Of a DNA stretch of 64,000 nucleotides, positions 23,259-30,961 are shown piece by piece. Position 1 is the stretch's first letter; every line of letters starts with the position of its first letter. Made by a program: the position numbers and the translations under genes. Below the pieces are notes generated by a model. The model was given only the letters and a program-made list of their open reading frames with translations, searched no databases and had not been told where the DNA came from. Origin of the DNA: Streptomyces fulvoviolaceus (lineage in GTDB: Bacteria > Actinomycetota > Actinomycetes > Streptomycetales > Streptomycetaceae); contig NZ_JOEY01000001.1 in assembly GCF_000718165.1 (NCBI RefSeq), positions 248,001 through 312,000 of the forward strand, written 5' to 3'.

Positions 23259-23837
23259 TCACCCGGAGATCTGGATGGTGGCGGCTGCGAACGTGGGCAG
23301 CTGGAAGGTGACTTCGGACGTGCTCGACGGCGGCGCGGGGAACTGCATGAACACCGGGATGGATGCCCCGGCGTCGATCCTCGGCATGCCCGTGGTCGTC
23401 AAAGGACGCCCGTCGGTGTCACGTAGGACGTAGTAGCGCTTCTTGGTCGCCGAGTCCACGAGGGTTGCTCCGCCCAACGAGGAGCCATGCCTGATGATTT
23501 CGGTCTCGTCACCTGCTGTCCGCACCGAGATCCGGGCCGCCTCGTCACCGTCGTTCTTGAGGTTTCCGCTCACGGTGACGAAGCCTCCGGAATCGCGTGT
23601 GGCAGAGGTGATCTGGAGGATCAGACCACCGTCGCCCTTGAGCTCGGCCAGAGGCTCGTCCGTGCCCTCTTGAGTACTGGGATTGGACCCGCCGTCTTTG
23701 GAAGCGGAGGCCGACGCCTCCGGCTTCTTGTCGTCGTCGCCACCCCCGCCGCAGCCGGCCACACCGACGGCCAGTCCGGCGGCAAGAGTCAACGCGACCA
23801 TCCCCCTGCGGGCCTTCGCCGTGAACCGAATGCTCAT
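23259..23837 (-). CDS. Lipoprotein of the Tad locus
   Basis: About 192 aa with a lipoprotein signal peptide: basic start, ALTLAAGLAVGVAGC lipobox, then a Gly/Asp/Ser-rich tether and an Ig-like beta domain (SGGFVTVSGNLKNDGDEAAR, FQLPTFAAATIQISG). Exported and lipid-anchored. It lies between the TadG-like and OmpA-like genes and overlaps the latter at its stop codon. Function in pilus assembly is inferred from place only. Start chosen by GGAAGCGGAG before the ATG. Confidence 0.83.
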   Translation of the reverse strand: MSIRFTAKARRGMVALTLAAGLAVGVAGCGGGGDDDKKPEASASASKDGGSNPSTQEGTDEPLAELKGDGGLILQITSATRDSGGFVTVSGNLKNDGDEAARISVRTAGDETEIIRHGSSLGGATLVDSATKKRYYVLRDTDGRPLTTTGMPRIDAGASIPVFMQFPAPPSSTSEVTFQLPTFAAATIQISG

Positions 23838-23871
23838 CACTCCGCTTCCTTCATCACTCGTCGTTCGCTTG

Positions 23872-24468
23872 TCAGTCGGCCAGATGGACGTCGAAGAGGT
23901 CCTTGGGTTCCGGAAGATCGGTGAGATCCTTCGGGTCCAGTTGCCAGTTCCCGTCCTTGCAGGTGAGCTCCGGCAGGACGTCGTCCCCCGCACCCTCCCC
24001 GGGGAGCTCGAACTCACACAGCGGCTCGATCACGGCGGTGGCGGACGCCGTTGAGTGAAGGTCGTCGGTGCCGGGGACGATGGAGTCTCCCACGGGCTTG
24101 TTGGTCTTGAGTGTGACCTCGTAGCTCAGGAGCCCTACCGGCTGGCAGTCCACGTCACCGGCATCGTTCTGGGCGGCGAGCTCTACGGCCCGCCCGCAGG
24201 AGTTGTCGACCGGTGCGTTGCCGTCGAAGATGTCCTGCCACTGGGTCGGGTCGAGTACGTCCTCGACCCACTGGCCCGCGAGTTGGTCCCGAGTGTCCAT
24301 GGCCGCCGCGAGTGCCGCCGCATCCGCTGCCGTCTGGGCGCCGTTCCGGTTCGCCGCCGCCTGGCCGACCGCAAGGTAGGCGAACGCGAGAAAGAGCAGA
24401 CCCGCCACCACCATGATGTAGATGGGGAAAGCCTGCCCTGCGTCGTTGTACCTACGAGTCTTTGTCAG
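23872..24468 (-). CDS. TadG/TadE-like pilus assembly protein, probable CTG start
   Basis: About 198 aa. The N-terminus reads TKTRRYNDAGQAFPIYIMVV and continues into one hydrophobic helix, the typical TadE/G signal-anchor; the mature part has paired cysteines (NSCGRAV, VDCQPV, PLCEF, LTCKDG). The family normally starts M-T-x-x-x, right where a CTG (24468) sits with no ATG or GTG in frame before the membrane helix. The CTG overlaps the stop of the pilin gene as CTGA, which mimics the ATGA coupling used elsewhere in this operon. The start is inference. Confidence 0.75.
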   Translation of the reverse strand: MTKTRRYNDAGQAFPIYIMVVAGLLFLAFAYLAVGQAAANRNGAQTAADAAALAAAMDTRDQLAGQWVEDVLDPTQWQDIFDGNAPVDNSCGRAVELAAQNDAGDVDCQPVGLLSYEVTLKTNKPVGDSIVPGTDDLHSTASATAVIEPLCEFELPGEGAGDDVLPELTCKDGNWQLDPKDLTDLPEPKDLFDVHLAD

Positions 24469-24659
24469 CCGATGACTTCGTCGATCTTGGCCACGATCGC
24501 GTCGTAGATCGTCTGCCCGATGTCCGTCCCCGTAATCGCCAGCACAATCGCCACCACCACCGCGATGATCCCCAGGTACTCGACCGCGGTCTGCCCCTTG
24601 TCGTTGCGCGCGGCGCGCGCCTGAAGGTGCGAGACGGTCGTGTTGATCCAGTTGCTCAT
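24465..24659 (-). CDS. flp: Flp-type pilin
   Basis: A 64-aa Flp/Fap-type IVb prepilin: DKGQTAVEYLGIIAVVVAIV shows the processing region (Gly before Gln-Thr-Ala-Val-Glu-Tyr, with the Glu+5 and Tyr motif) and the single hydrophobic helix. It would be cleaved by a prepilin peptidase, not seen in this window, and assembled into fibres by the Tad machine. GGAGGGGCCCACC precedes the ATG. Confidence 0.92.
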   Translation of the reverse strand: MSNWINTTVSHLQARAARNDKGQTAVEYLGIIAVVVAIVLAITGTDIGQTIYDAIVAKIDEVIG

Positions 24660-24792
24660 GGTGGGCCCCTCCGGTGACGTCGCCTTCGGCATCCGGAGCG
24701 TATGCCGGAAGGTCCCGTTCCGGATAGGGCCCGTGGGCCCAGACGTGGACCCAGTCAGCCGCCCGGCCTCTCCCCCCTCGCATCACCACAGC

Positions 24793-25611
24793 TCACCCCA
24801 GTCCTCGGCTCGAACTCGGCGCCGTACCCAGCCACTTTGCGGCTGCTTGGGAACGGCTCGTGCTGTGGAGCTTGGCGAAGATGCGGTTGATGTGGTTCTT
24901 GACCGTCTTCTCGCTGATGAAGCAAGTGGCGGCGATCTGCTGGTTGTTCATGCCGGATGCGATGAAATCCATGATCTCCGCCTCCCTCGCGCTCAGTTGG
25001 AACCGTGACCTGTCAGACGATGACTGTCGCACAGTTGGTTGCAATTGCGAAAGCCTTTGTGGAGAAATTGGTGAGGTCGGAATGGGTGGCTCCGCATTTT
25101 CGTATGCAGTCGCACCCGTACTCACACCCTCCCGAAGCCGGGCCAGCAACGCACCCGCCGCCGTCGGCGTGAAGTGAGCCCTGCCCACCCTGATGTCCCG
25201 CACCGCGCCCACCAGTTGGTCCGTCGTGAACTCGCCGTGGACCAGGTAGCCGTCCGCGCCGAGGCGCAGGGCCTCCTGGACGATCTCCGGTTCTCCGCTG
25301 TACGTCAGCATCATGACCGGCGCGATCGGTACCAGGTAAGGGAGGGCCGAAATGCCGTCCACTCCGGGCATCCGGACGTCCAGGAGGATGACGTCGGGGC
25401 GGTGCCGGCGGGCGGTCTCGTAGGCCTCGCGGCCGTCGGCGGCCTCCCCTACGACCGTGATGTCCTCGCGGCCCGAGAGGAGGGCGGTGAGGCCGGCCCG
25501 GACCACCGGGTTGTCGTCCGCCACTACGACCCGTACGGGGGCGGGCGGCGGCTGCGTTGCCGTCGGGAAGTTCGCGAACGGGGGCTCGGGGGGCTGTCGT
25601 CGGTCCGGCAT
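24793..25611 (-). CDS. LuxR-type response regulator embedded in the Tad locus
   Basis: About 272 aa. Receiver domain: VRVVVADDNPVVR (acidic pair 32-33), phospho-acceptor Asp78 in VILLDVRMPG, and the Thr of VMMLTYSGEP. The C-terminal NarL/LuxR helix-turn-helix is LSAREAEIMDFIASGMNNQQ followed by EKTVKNHINRIFAKL. An uncommon polar linker separates the domains. It is the partner of the histidine kinase gene 28 bases upstream; together they likely set expression of the pilus genes. Start by AGAGGAGG eight bases before ATG 25611. Confidence 0.9.
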   Translation of the reverse strand: MPDRRQPPEPPFANFPTATQPPPAPVRVVVADDNPVVRAGLTALLSGREDITVVGEAADGREAYETARRHRPDVILLDVRMPGVDGISALPYLVPIAPVMMLTYSGEPEIVQEALRLGADGYLVHGEFTTDQLVGAVRDIRVGRAHFTPTAAGALLARLREGVSTGATAYENAEPPIPTSPISPQRLSQLQPTVRQSSSDRSRFQLSAREAEIMDFIASGMNNQQIAATCFISEKTVKNHINRIFAKLHSTSRSQAAAKWLGTAPSSSRGLG

Positions 25612-25638
25612 CTCACGGCCTCCTCTCATCGTGGGGGG

Positions 25639-26919
25639 TCAGGTGGTTGCGCCGTGCGTCGGTGTCAGCTCCGCCAACGGGAGTTGCAGGAGTACCTCCG
25701 TGCCTTTCGCGTGCGCGCCTCTGCCTATGTGGATGCGGGCGCCCACCGACGCGGCGCGTTCCACCATGCCGACCAGACCGAAGTGGCCCGCTCGGCGGAG
25801 TTCGTCGAGGGTGGTGTCCGGGGGCAGGCCGCGGCCGTCGTCGTACACGCTGATGCAGAGTTGGTCGCCTTCGACACCGGCGCGTACGTCGATGTGGGTC
25901 GCCGACGCGTGGCGGTGGGCGTTCTCCATCGCCTCCTCCGCGATCGTGAGGAGTTGGCGGGCCACGGGCGGAGTGACGGGGGGTGCGGCCATCTCCTCGG
26001 CGGGGTGGTAGTCCGTCTGCAGGCCGGTTCGGGTGCTGAAGTCCTTTGTACGGGCCGCCAGTTCCCGTAGTACGTCCGTGCTGTCCGCCTGGTCCGACTC
26101 ACGGCGTAGGTCGCTGAGGATTTCGCGGGACTCCGTCGCCGCTCTGCGGGCCGAGCGGGCCACCAGTTCGGCCTGCTGCCTGAGCAGGGTCGGGTTCGGG
26201 TGGGTGGCGCTCGCCGAGATCGCCAGGCCTTCCGCCGCCAGGGCCACGCCGTGCAGCGTCTTGGCCACCGAGTCGTGCATCTCCCTTGCCAGGCGGGCCC
26301 GTTCCGCGCTGATCGCCTCCGCCACGGCCAGGCGGGCCTTCATCGTCGTCAGGGCCTGGGTCGCCGTACCGAAGCGGAGCAGCAGGTTGCGGAGGGTCGA
26401 GCCGACCGCGCCGGTGATCACGCAGAAGCCGGGGAGGAGGAGGGTCTCGGCGGGGCTTGAGTGGTGGTGCAGGGCCGTCTGGACCAGGAGCAGGATCAGG
26501 GACTGGAGGGAGGCGAAGACTGCGGCGCCTCGCCAGCTGTAGGCGATGCCTGCGAGGAGGGGGGTGCAGACGCTGACGTAGGCGAGGGTGGTGTCGGGGC
26601 CCGCGGAGATCAGGAGGAGCGAGCCGAAGAGGGTGTCCAGGGCCAGGAGGGTGGGGTGGCGGAGGAGGAGGGGGCCGAAGCGTTCCCAGTCCCTGAAGAG
26701 GACGTACGACACCATGAAGGTGACCACTACGGCCGTGCCTACGAGGCGGGTGCCCAGGCCCGGGTTGGCGTTGAGGAGGGCCGCGGGGGCGGCGACGGCG
26801 ATCATGGCCAGGCGGAAGCCGAAGACTTGGCGGCACATGGCTTGGAGGGCGTTCACCTGGATGGAGAGTGCGGGTGCGGTTGGCCCCTGTGAGGGCTGAG
26901 CACCGTCGACGGCTGCCAC
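25639..26919 (-). CDS. Sensor histidine kinase (HisKA_3) embedded in the Tad locus
   Basis: A 426-aa kinase with about six membrane helices in the first 170 residues and no large external sensor domain. The HisKA_3 dimerisation box is AREMHDSVAKTLHG (phospho-His215), followed by the HATPase_c domain with EEAMENAHRHA (N box) and VYDDGRGLPP (G1). Pairs with the NarL-type regulator downstream. GTG start with AGGGGACA before it; six bases separate it from tadC. Confidence 0.9.
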   Translation of the reverse strand: MAAVDGAQPSQGPTAPALSIQVNALQAMCRQVFGFRLAMIAVAAPAALLNANPGLGTRLVGTAVVVTFMVSYVLFRDWERFGPLLLRHPTLLALDTLFGSLLLISAGPDTTLAYVSVCTPLLAGIAYSWRGAAVFASLQSLILLLVQTALHHHSSPAETLLLPGFCVITGAVGSTLRNLLLRFGTATQALTTMKARLAVAEAISAERARLAREMHDSVAKTLHGVALAAEGLAISASATHPNPTLLRQQAELVARSARRAATESREILSDLRRESDQADSTDVLRELAARTKDFSTRTGLQTDYHPAEEMAAPPVTPPVARQLLTIAEEAMENAHRHASATHIDVRAGVEGDQLCISVYDDGRGLPPDTTLDELRRAGHFGLVGMVERAASVGARIHIGRGAHAKGTEVLLQLPLAELTPTHGATT

Positions 26920-26925
26920 TGTCCC

Positions 26926-27816
26926 CTACTTCCCCGTGATGGAGCCGAAGTCCGTCCCCGACCCCAGCAGCAACCCCGCGCCCAGCAGGATCATCGTCGC
27001 CGGGACCATGAACGTCGTGATCATCATCGTGGCCTTCGGGACCGCGCGGGCCGCCTTGCGGCGGGCGTTCTGCGCGTCCGTGCGCCGCATGTCCTTGGCC
27101 AGGGCGACCAGCGTGTCGACGATCGGCGCACCGAGCTCCTCCCCCTGCTGGAGTGCCGTCACGAACATCGCCACCTGCTCCGAGTCGTTGCGACGCCGCA
27201 GCTCCGCGAAGGCCTGCCGGCGGCTCATCCCCAGGTCCATCTGGCGGAGCGTGATGCGGAGTTCGTCCGCCCATGGGCCCTCGTACTTCGACGCCACCCG
27301 GTCCAGCGCCTGGCGGAAACCCAGACCCGCGCTCACCACCACCGCGAGCACGTCCAGGAAGTCCGGCAGGGTGCGCTCGATGACGTCCTTGCGGATACGG
27401 ATCGCCGACCAGATGCCGACCTCCGTCCAGAACGCGCCGAAGGCCAGCAGGAGCAGGGCCACCAGTACGTTGCCCCGGAGCAGGAAGACCAGGAAGCCGA
27501 CGCCGCCGAGGAAGCCGTAGACCGCCCTGCGTGCCGCGTAGCGGTGGATCGTCAGGCCGCCGGGATTGCCCGCGAGGTCGATCTTGCGGCGGTACTTCGC
27601 GACCTGTTTGGGGCCCATCAGCCGTAGGACCGCGGGGGCGTAGCGCATGCCCATGCGGTCGATCAGGGAGTCCACCGCGCCGGTGCGGGTGGCGCCGACC
27701 TCCAGGGCCAGCACCAGGTCGCTCGGCAGTTTCGCGTCCGCGCGGTACATGCGGATGCCGGCGAAGACGCCCCAGACGCTCACAGCCATCAACAGGGCCA
27801 GCCCGAGTGCCACCAT
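26926..27816 (-). CDS. tadC: TadC-like pilus inner-membrane platform protein
   Basis: A 296-aa T2SS F-family protein. The N-terminal part is the DUF5936-type extension of actinobacterial members; the F domain has TLPDFLDVLAVVVSAGLGFRQ, LRQMDLGMSRRQAFAELRRR, and the closing membrane helix (PKATMMITTFMVPATMILLG). With TadB it forms the membrane platform driven by TadA. GGGAGG precedes the ATG. Confidence 0.92.
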   Translation of the reverse strand: MVALGLALLMAVSVWGVFAGIRMYRADAKLPSDLVLALEVGATRTGAVDSLIDRMGMRYAPAVLRLMGPKQVAKYRRKIDLAGNPGGLTIHRYAARRAVYGFLGGVGFLVFLLRGNVLVALLLLAFGAFWTEVGIWSAIRIRKDVIERTLPDFLDVLAVVVSAGLGFRQALDRVASKYEGPWADELRITLRQMDLGMSRRQAFAELRRRNDSEQVAMFVTALQQGEELGAPIVDTLVALAKDMRRTDAQNARRKAARAVPKATMMITTFMVPATMILLGAGLLLGSGTDFGSITGK

Positions 27817-27832
27817 CTCTGCCTCCCTCCCC

Positions 27833-28777
27833 TCAGACGTCGATGCGGGACATGCGGCGGATGAGGATGAAGCCGACCGCGTACAGCGCGAACGCGATGA
27901 TCACCGCTCCCTGGCCGAACGGGGATCCCGTCATGCGTTCCAGCGCCCCGTCCTTGACGCCGTTCATCAGGAACAGCGAGCCCACGCCCAGCACCGGGAC
28001 CGCGTACGACGTCATGCTCACCTGGGACAGCTGGGTGCGGACCTCGCGCCTCGTCTCTTTCCGCTCCTCCAGCGTCTCCGTCAGGTTCCGCAGGGCGCTG
28101 ACCACCTGGCCGCCCGCCTTGTTGGAGAGGACCAAGGTCGTGACCAGGACGACCAGTTCGCGTGACGGCAGCCGTTCCGCCATCTCCCCCAGTGCGTCGT
28201 CCATCGTCATGCCCACCGCCAACTGGTCGGCCACCTTGGCCAGTTCCTCGCCCGCCGGGGCCTCCAGCTCCTCCGCCGCCATGCCGATCGCCGTCCGCAG
28301 GGCGAGGCCCGCGTGGGTCGCGTTGGCCAGGATGCGGGCCAGTTCGGGGAGTTGGTTGATGAACTTCTCGATGCGCTTCTGGCGTTGCCAGTTGAGGAAC
28401 TGGACCGCAGCCCAGATGCCCAGCAGTCCGGCGATCGGGCCGAAGAAGGGGGCCAGGGTCGCCTGGCCGACCAGCCACAGGCCCGCGACCGCCGCCAGCA
28501 TGGCCGCGAAGAACTCGCCCGGTGTGATGTCCAGGCCGGTCGCCGCCAGCCGGAGTTCCAGCTTCCGGCCCAGCTGCGTACGGCGGAGGCGGCGGTCCAG
28601 GTTGCGGAAGCGGCGCCGGCGGCCGACGTACGGGACCTGGCCGGCGGAGGTCAGGCGGTCGACGAGGGCCGCCCGCTGTGCCCGGCCCTTGGCGTAGACG
28701 TGGACGCCGATGACGGCGAGTACGCAGGCGAGCAGGGCTATGCCGGTGGTGAGCGTGTCTAGGGTCTGCAGGTCCAT
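27833..28777 (-). CDS. tadB: TadB-like pilus inner-membrane platform protein
   Basis: A 314-aa T2SS F-family protein with membrane helices at 8-28, about 85-120 and two at the C-terminus. The F domain carries NQLPELARILANATHAGLAL, MTMDDALGEMAERLPSREL and LSNKAGGQVVSALRNL. Partner of TadC. Its start lies in a tandemly repeated segment that duplicates the tadA stop and tadB start region. Confidence 0.92.
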   Translation of the reverse strand: MDLQTLDTLTTGIALLACVLAVIGVHVYAKGRAQRAALVDRLTSAGQVPYVGRRRRFRNLDRRLRRTQLGRKLELRLAATGLDITPGEFFAAMLAAVAGLWLVGQATLAPFFGPIAGLLGIWAAVQFLNWQRQKRIEKFINQLPELARILANATHAGLALRTAIGMAAEELEAPAGEELAKVADQLAVGMTMDDALGEMAERLPSRELVVLVTTLVLSNKAGGQVVSALRNLTETLEERKETRREVRTQLSQVSMTSYAVPVLGVGSLFLMNGVKDGALERMTGSPFGQGAVIIAFALYAVGFILIRRMSRIDV

Positions 28778-28860
28778 GGGGGTGGTCCTACCTGGTTTCC
28801 TGGGGGTCCATGGGGCGGGCCTTGTCTGATTCCTGGGGGTCCATGGGTGGGTCCTACCTG
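28771..28860 (-). repeat. Triplicated tadA/tadB junction with an 18-codon frame
   Basis: The core GGTCCATGGG (plus strand) recurs three times, about 33 bp apart, at 28771, 28806 and 28839. On the minus strand each copy gives ATG-GAC preceded by a pyrimidine-rich stretch; two are also preceded by AGGTAG, the tadA stop context. This creates a short frame (28844-28788) MDPQESDKARPMDPQETR ending in TAG, directly between tadA and tadB. Confidence 0.6.
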
Positions 28861-30191
28861 GCTTCTCGGATGGCTAGCTGGGCTGCGGTCTCGGCCACGC
28901 CGAAGGCCTGGGGGGTGGGCTGGCTCGCCATGTAGAGGCGGTCGACGGTGCGGCGTGGGAGGGGGAAGTACTCGAAGTGGCCGTAGATGCGGCCGTCGGG
29001 GGCCATCGGCCGGGCGTTGAAGCGGGCGACCGTCGCCAGGCGGTACGGCTCGCTGCCGTGGCTGTCCAGCAGGGCGATCTCGGTGATGCGGCGGGTGCCG
29101 TCGGCGAAGCGGGTGAGCTGGATGATCACGTCGATCGCGCTGTTGATCTGGTCGTGCAGCGCCTCGAAGGGGATCTCCACCTCGGACATGGAGGCCAGGG
29201 TCTTGAGCCGCATCAGCGCGTCCTCCGCGCTGTTGGCGTGGACGGTGGCGAGCGAGCCGTCGTGGCCCGTCGACATCGCCTGGAGCATGTCCAGGGACTC
29301 GCCGCCTCGGACCTCACCGACCACGATCCGGTCGGGGCGCATGCGCAGCGAGTTGCGCACGAGGTCGCGGATGGTGACCCGGCCCTGGCCCTCCACGTTC
29401 GGGGGGCGGGCCTCCAGCCGGACCACGTGCCGCTGCTGGAGCTGGAGTTCGGCCGAGTCCTCGATGGTGATGATGCGGTCGCTGTCGGGGATGAGTCCGG
29501 ACAGGGCGTTCAGGAGCGTCGTCTTTCCCGTGCCCGTGGCTCCCGACACGATGATGTTGAAGCGCGCCTGCACCAACCCCGCCAGCAGGTACAGCATCTG
29601 CTCGTCCAGCGAGCCGAAGCCGGACAGTTCCTGCAGAGTGAACGAGCGCGGGAAGCGGCGGATCGTGAGGACGGCGCCGGTGAGGGAGAGCGGCGGGATG
29701 ATCACGTTGACGCGCTCGCCGGACGGCAGGCGCGCGTCGACCATCGGGTTCGACTCGTCCACCCGCCTGTTGACCGTCGAGACGATCCGCTCGATCGTCT
29801 GCATCAGCTGGTCGTGGGAGGGGAAGCGGAGCGGGAGCTGTTCGACGCGGCCGCCTCGTTCGACGAAGATCTGGTCCGGGCCGTTCACCATGATCTCGGT
29901 GATGGACGCGTCCTCCAGGAGTGGTTCCAGGATGCCCAGGCCCAGCGCTTCGTCGACCACCCGCCGGATCAGCTGGGAGCGCTCCACCGTCGACAGGACC
30001 GGGCCCTCGCGGCTGATGATGTGCCCGAGCACCCGTTCCAGGCGGGCCCTGCGCTCGGCCGCCGCCAGCGAGCTCATCTCCGCGAGGTCGATCTCCTCCA
30101 GGAGCTTGGCGCGGTAGGAGGAGACGAGGTGGCCGTCCTCGCCCCGGCTGCCGTTCTCTTCCGGGGTGTTGATGCGTGACCGCAGGCTCAT
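28854..30191 (-). CDS. tadA: TadA/CpaF-type pilus assembly ATPase
   Basis: A 445-aa secretion ATPase of the GspE/VirB11-like superfamily. Walker A GATGTGKTT (217-225), the Asp box DSDRIITIEDSAEL, Walker B-type RIVVGEVRGGE and the His box TGHDGSLATVHANS are all present. It powers Flp pilin extrusion. The N-terminal region (about 100 residues) is the usual CpaF extension. GAGGAAG precedes the ATG. Confidence 0.95.
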   Translation of the reverse strand: MSLRSRINTPEENGSRGEDGHLVSSYRAKLLEEIDLAEMSSLAAAERRARLERVLGHIISREGPVLSTVERSQLIRRVVDEALGLGILEPLLEDASITEIMVNGPDQIFVERGGRVEQLPLRFPSHDQLMQTIERIVSTVNRRVDESNPMVDARLPSGERVNVIIPPLSLTGAVLTIRRFPRSFTLQELSGFGSLDEQMLYLLAGLVQARFNIIVSGATGTGKTTLLNALSGLIPDSDRIITIEDSAELQLQQRHVVRLEARPPNVEGQGRVTIRDLVRNSLRMRPDRIVVGEVRGGESLDMLQAMSTGHDGSLATVHANSAEDALMRLKTLASMSEVEIPFEALHDQINSAIDVIIQLTRFADGTRRITEIALLDSHGSEPYRLATVARFNARPMAPDGRIYGHFEYFPLPRRTVDRLYMASQPTPQAFGVAETAAQLAIREAR

Positions 30192-30201
30192 GGGGGCTTC
30201 C

Positions 30202-30588
30202 TCAGTGGTCGAGCGGCATGGTGGCGGTCTTCTGGGCGGTGCCGAAGTCCCAGCCGGGAACGATGGACGGGATGTCGACGGTGGCGGTGACCGTGACGTC
30301 GTCCCCGCCCTCGGCGGCGGAACAGTCGACGGACAACGAGGAGCTGATCGCGTTCACGCACCCCTGCTGGGCGCTCTCCTGGAGCGAGGCGGCCCGCGCC
30401 CCCGACCTGGCCGCGGTTCCCGCCTGCTGGCCGGTGTACGCGATCAGCCCGATCTGCACGCCCGCCATCGCGACGAGGATCAGGATCGGGATGAATCCGA
30501 GGTATTCGAGGGCGACCTGCCCACGATCTCGCCCCCGGTCTCGCCCCCGGTCTCGCCCCCGGTCGCGGCCTATACCGTCGTACGACAT
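30202..30588 (-). CDS. TadE-like pseudopilin with Arg-Asp repeats
   Basis: A 128-aa TadE-family protein: QVALEYLGFIPILILVAMAG is the signal-anchor with the pilin-like Glu-Tyr. It is preceded by an unusual RDRG repeat (GRDRGRDRGRDRGRDRG) encoded by three perfect 12-bp tandem copies at 30527-30562. Two cysteines in the exported part. Overlaps its neighbours closely (ATG follows the previous stop by two bases). Confidence 0.87.
   Translation of the reverse strand: MSYDGIGRDRGRDRGRDRGRDRGQVALEYLGFIPILILVAMAGVQIGLIAYTGQQAGTAARSGARAASLQESAQQGCVNAISSSLSVDCSAAEGGDDVTVTATVDIPSIVPGWDFGTAQKTATMPLDH
30527..30562 (-). repeat. Three 12-bp tandem repeats inside a TadE-like gene
   Basis: Three perfect copies of TCTCGCCCCCGG (plus strand) at 30527-30538, 30539-30550 and 30551-30562. 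In frame they encode Arg-Asp-Arg-Gly units before the membrane helix. Copy number could vary without a frameshift. Confidence 0.85.
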
Positions 30589-30589
30589 C

Positions 30590-30961
30590 TCAGTCCTTCA
30601 CCTCCTCCACGGCACCCGCGTGGCCCTTCACGTCGAAGGGGAAGCCGATCGCGCCCGGGAAGAGGACGGGGACGTGGAGCGTGACGGTGGCTCTGACATA
30701 GCCGCCGGACGTGCTGCACTCCACCTCGCCGCTCCACGCGTCCGGCAGCTTGTCCAAGCCCGCCTGTTGGCACGCGCCCGCCCGCTGCCCCTGGGGCACC
30801 GCCGTTCCCGCCCGCGCCGCCTCGTCCGCAGCATTCCCCGCGAGCGTGTACGTGTATCCCAACAGGACGAACTGCCACATCAGCACCAGCGTGATGATGA
30901 TCAGCGGGGTCATGCCGAGGAACTCGATCGTGACCTGGCCCTCGTCCCGTCGCGCCCTCAC
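30590..30961 (-). CDS. TadE-like pseudopilin
   Basis: A 123-aa TadE-family protein. EGQVTIEFLGMTPLIIITLV forms the N-terminal anchor; the exported part includes two Cys (GACQQAG, VECSTSG) and a beta-rich tail. It starts four bases inside the end of the CpaE-like gene (ATGA overlap) and is followed at two bases by the second TadE gene, so all are co-translated. Confidence 0.9.
   Translation of the reverse strand: MRARRDEGQVTIEFLGMTPLIIITLVLMWQFVLLGYTYTLAGNAADEAARAGTAVPQGQRAGACQQAGLDKLPDAWSGEVECSTSGGYVRATVTLHVPVLFPGAIGFPFDVKGHAGAVEEVKD

Noticed and set aside
24691..24725. ATCCGGA/TCCGGAT inverted repeat upstream of the pilin gene
   Set aside because: Arms are 21 bases apart and common in GC-rich DNA; too weak to call an operator.
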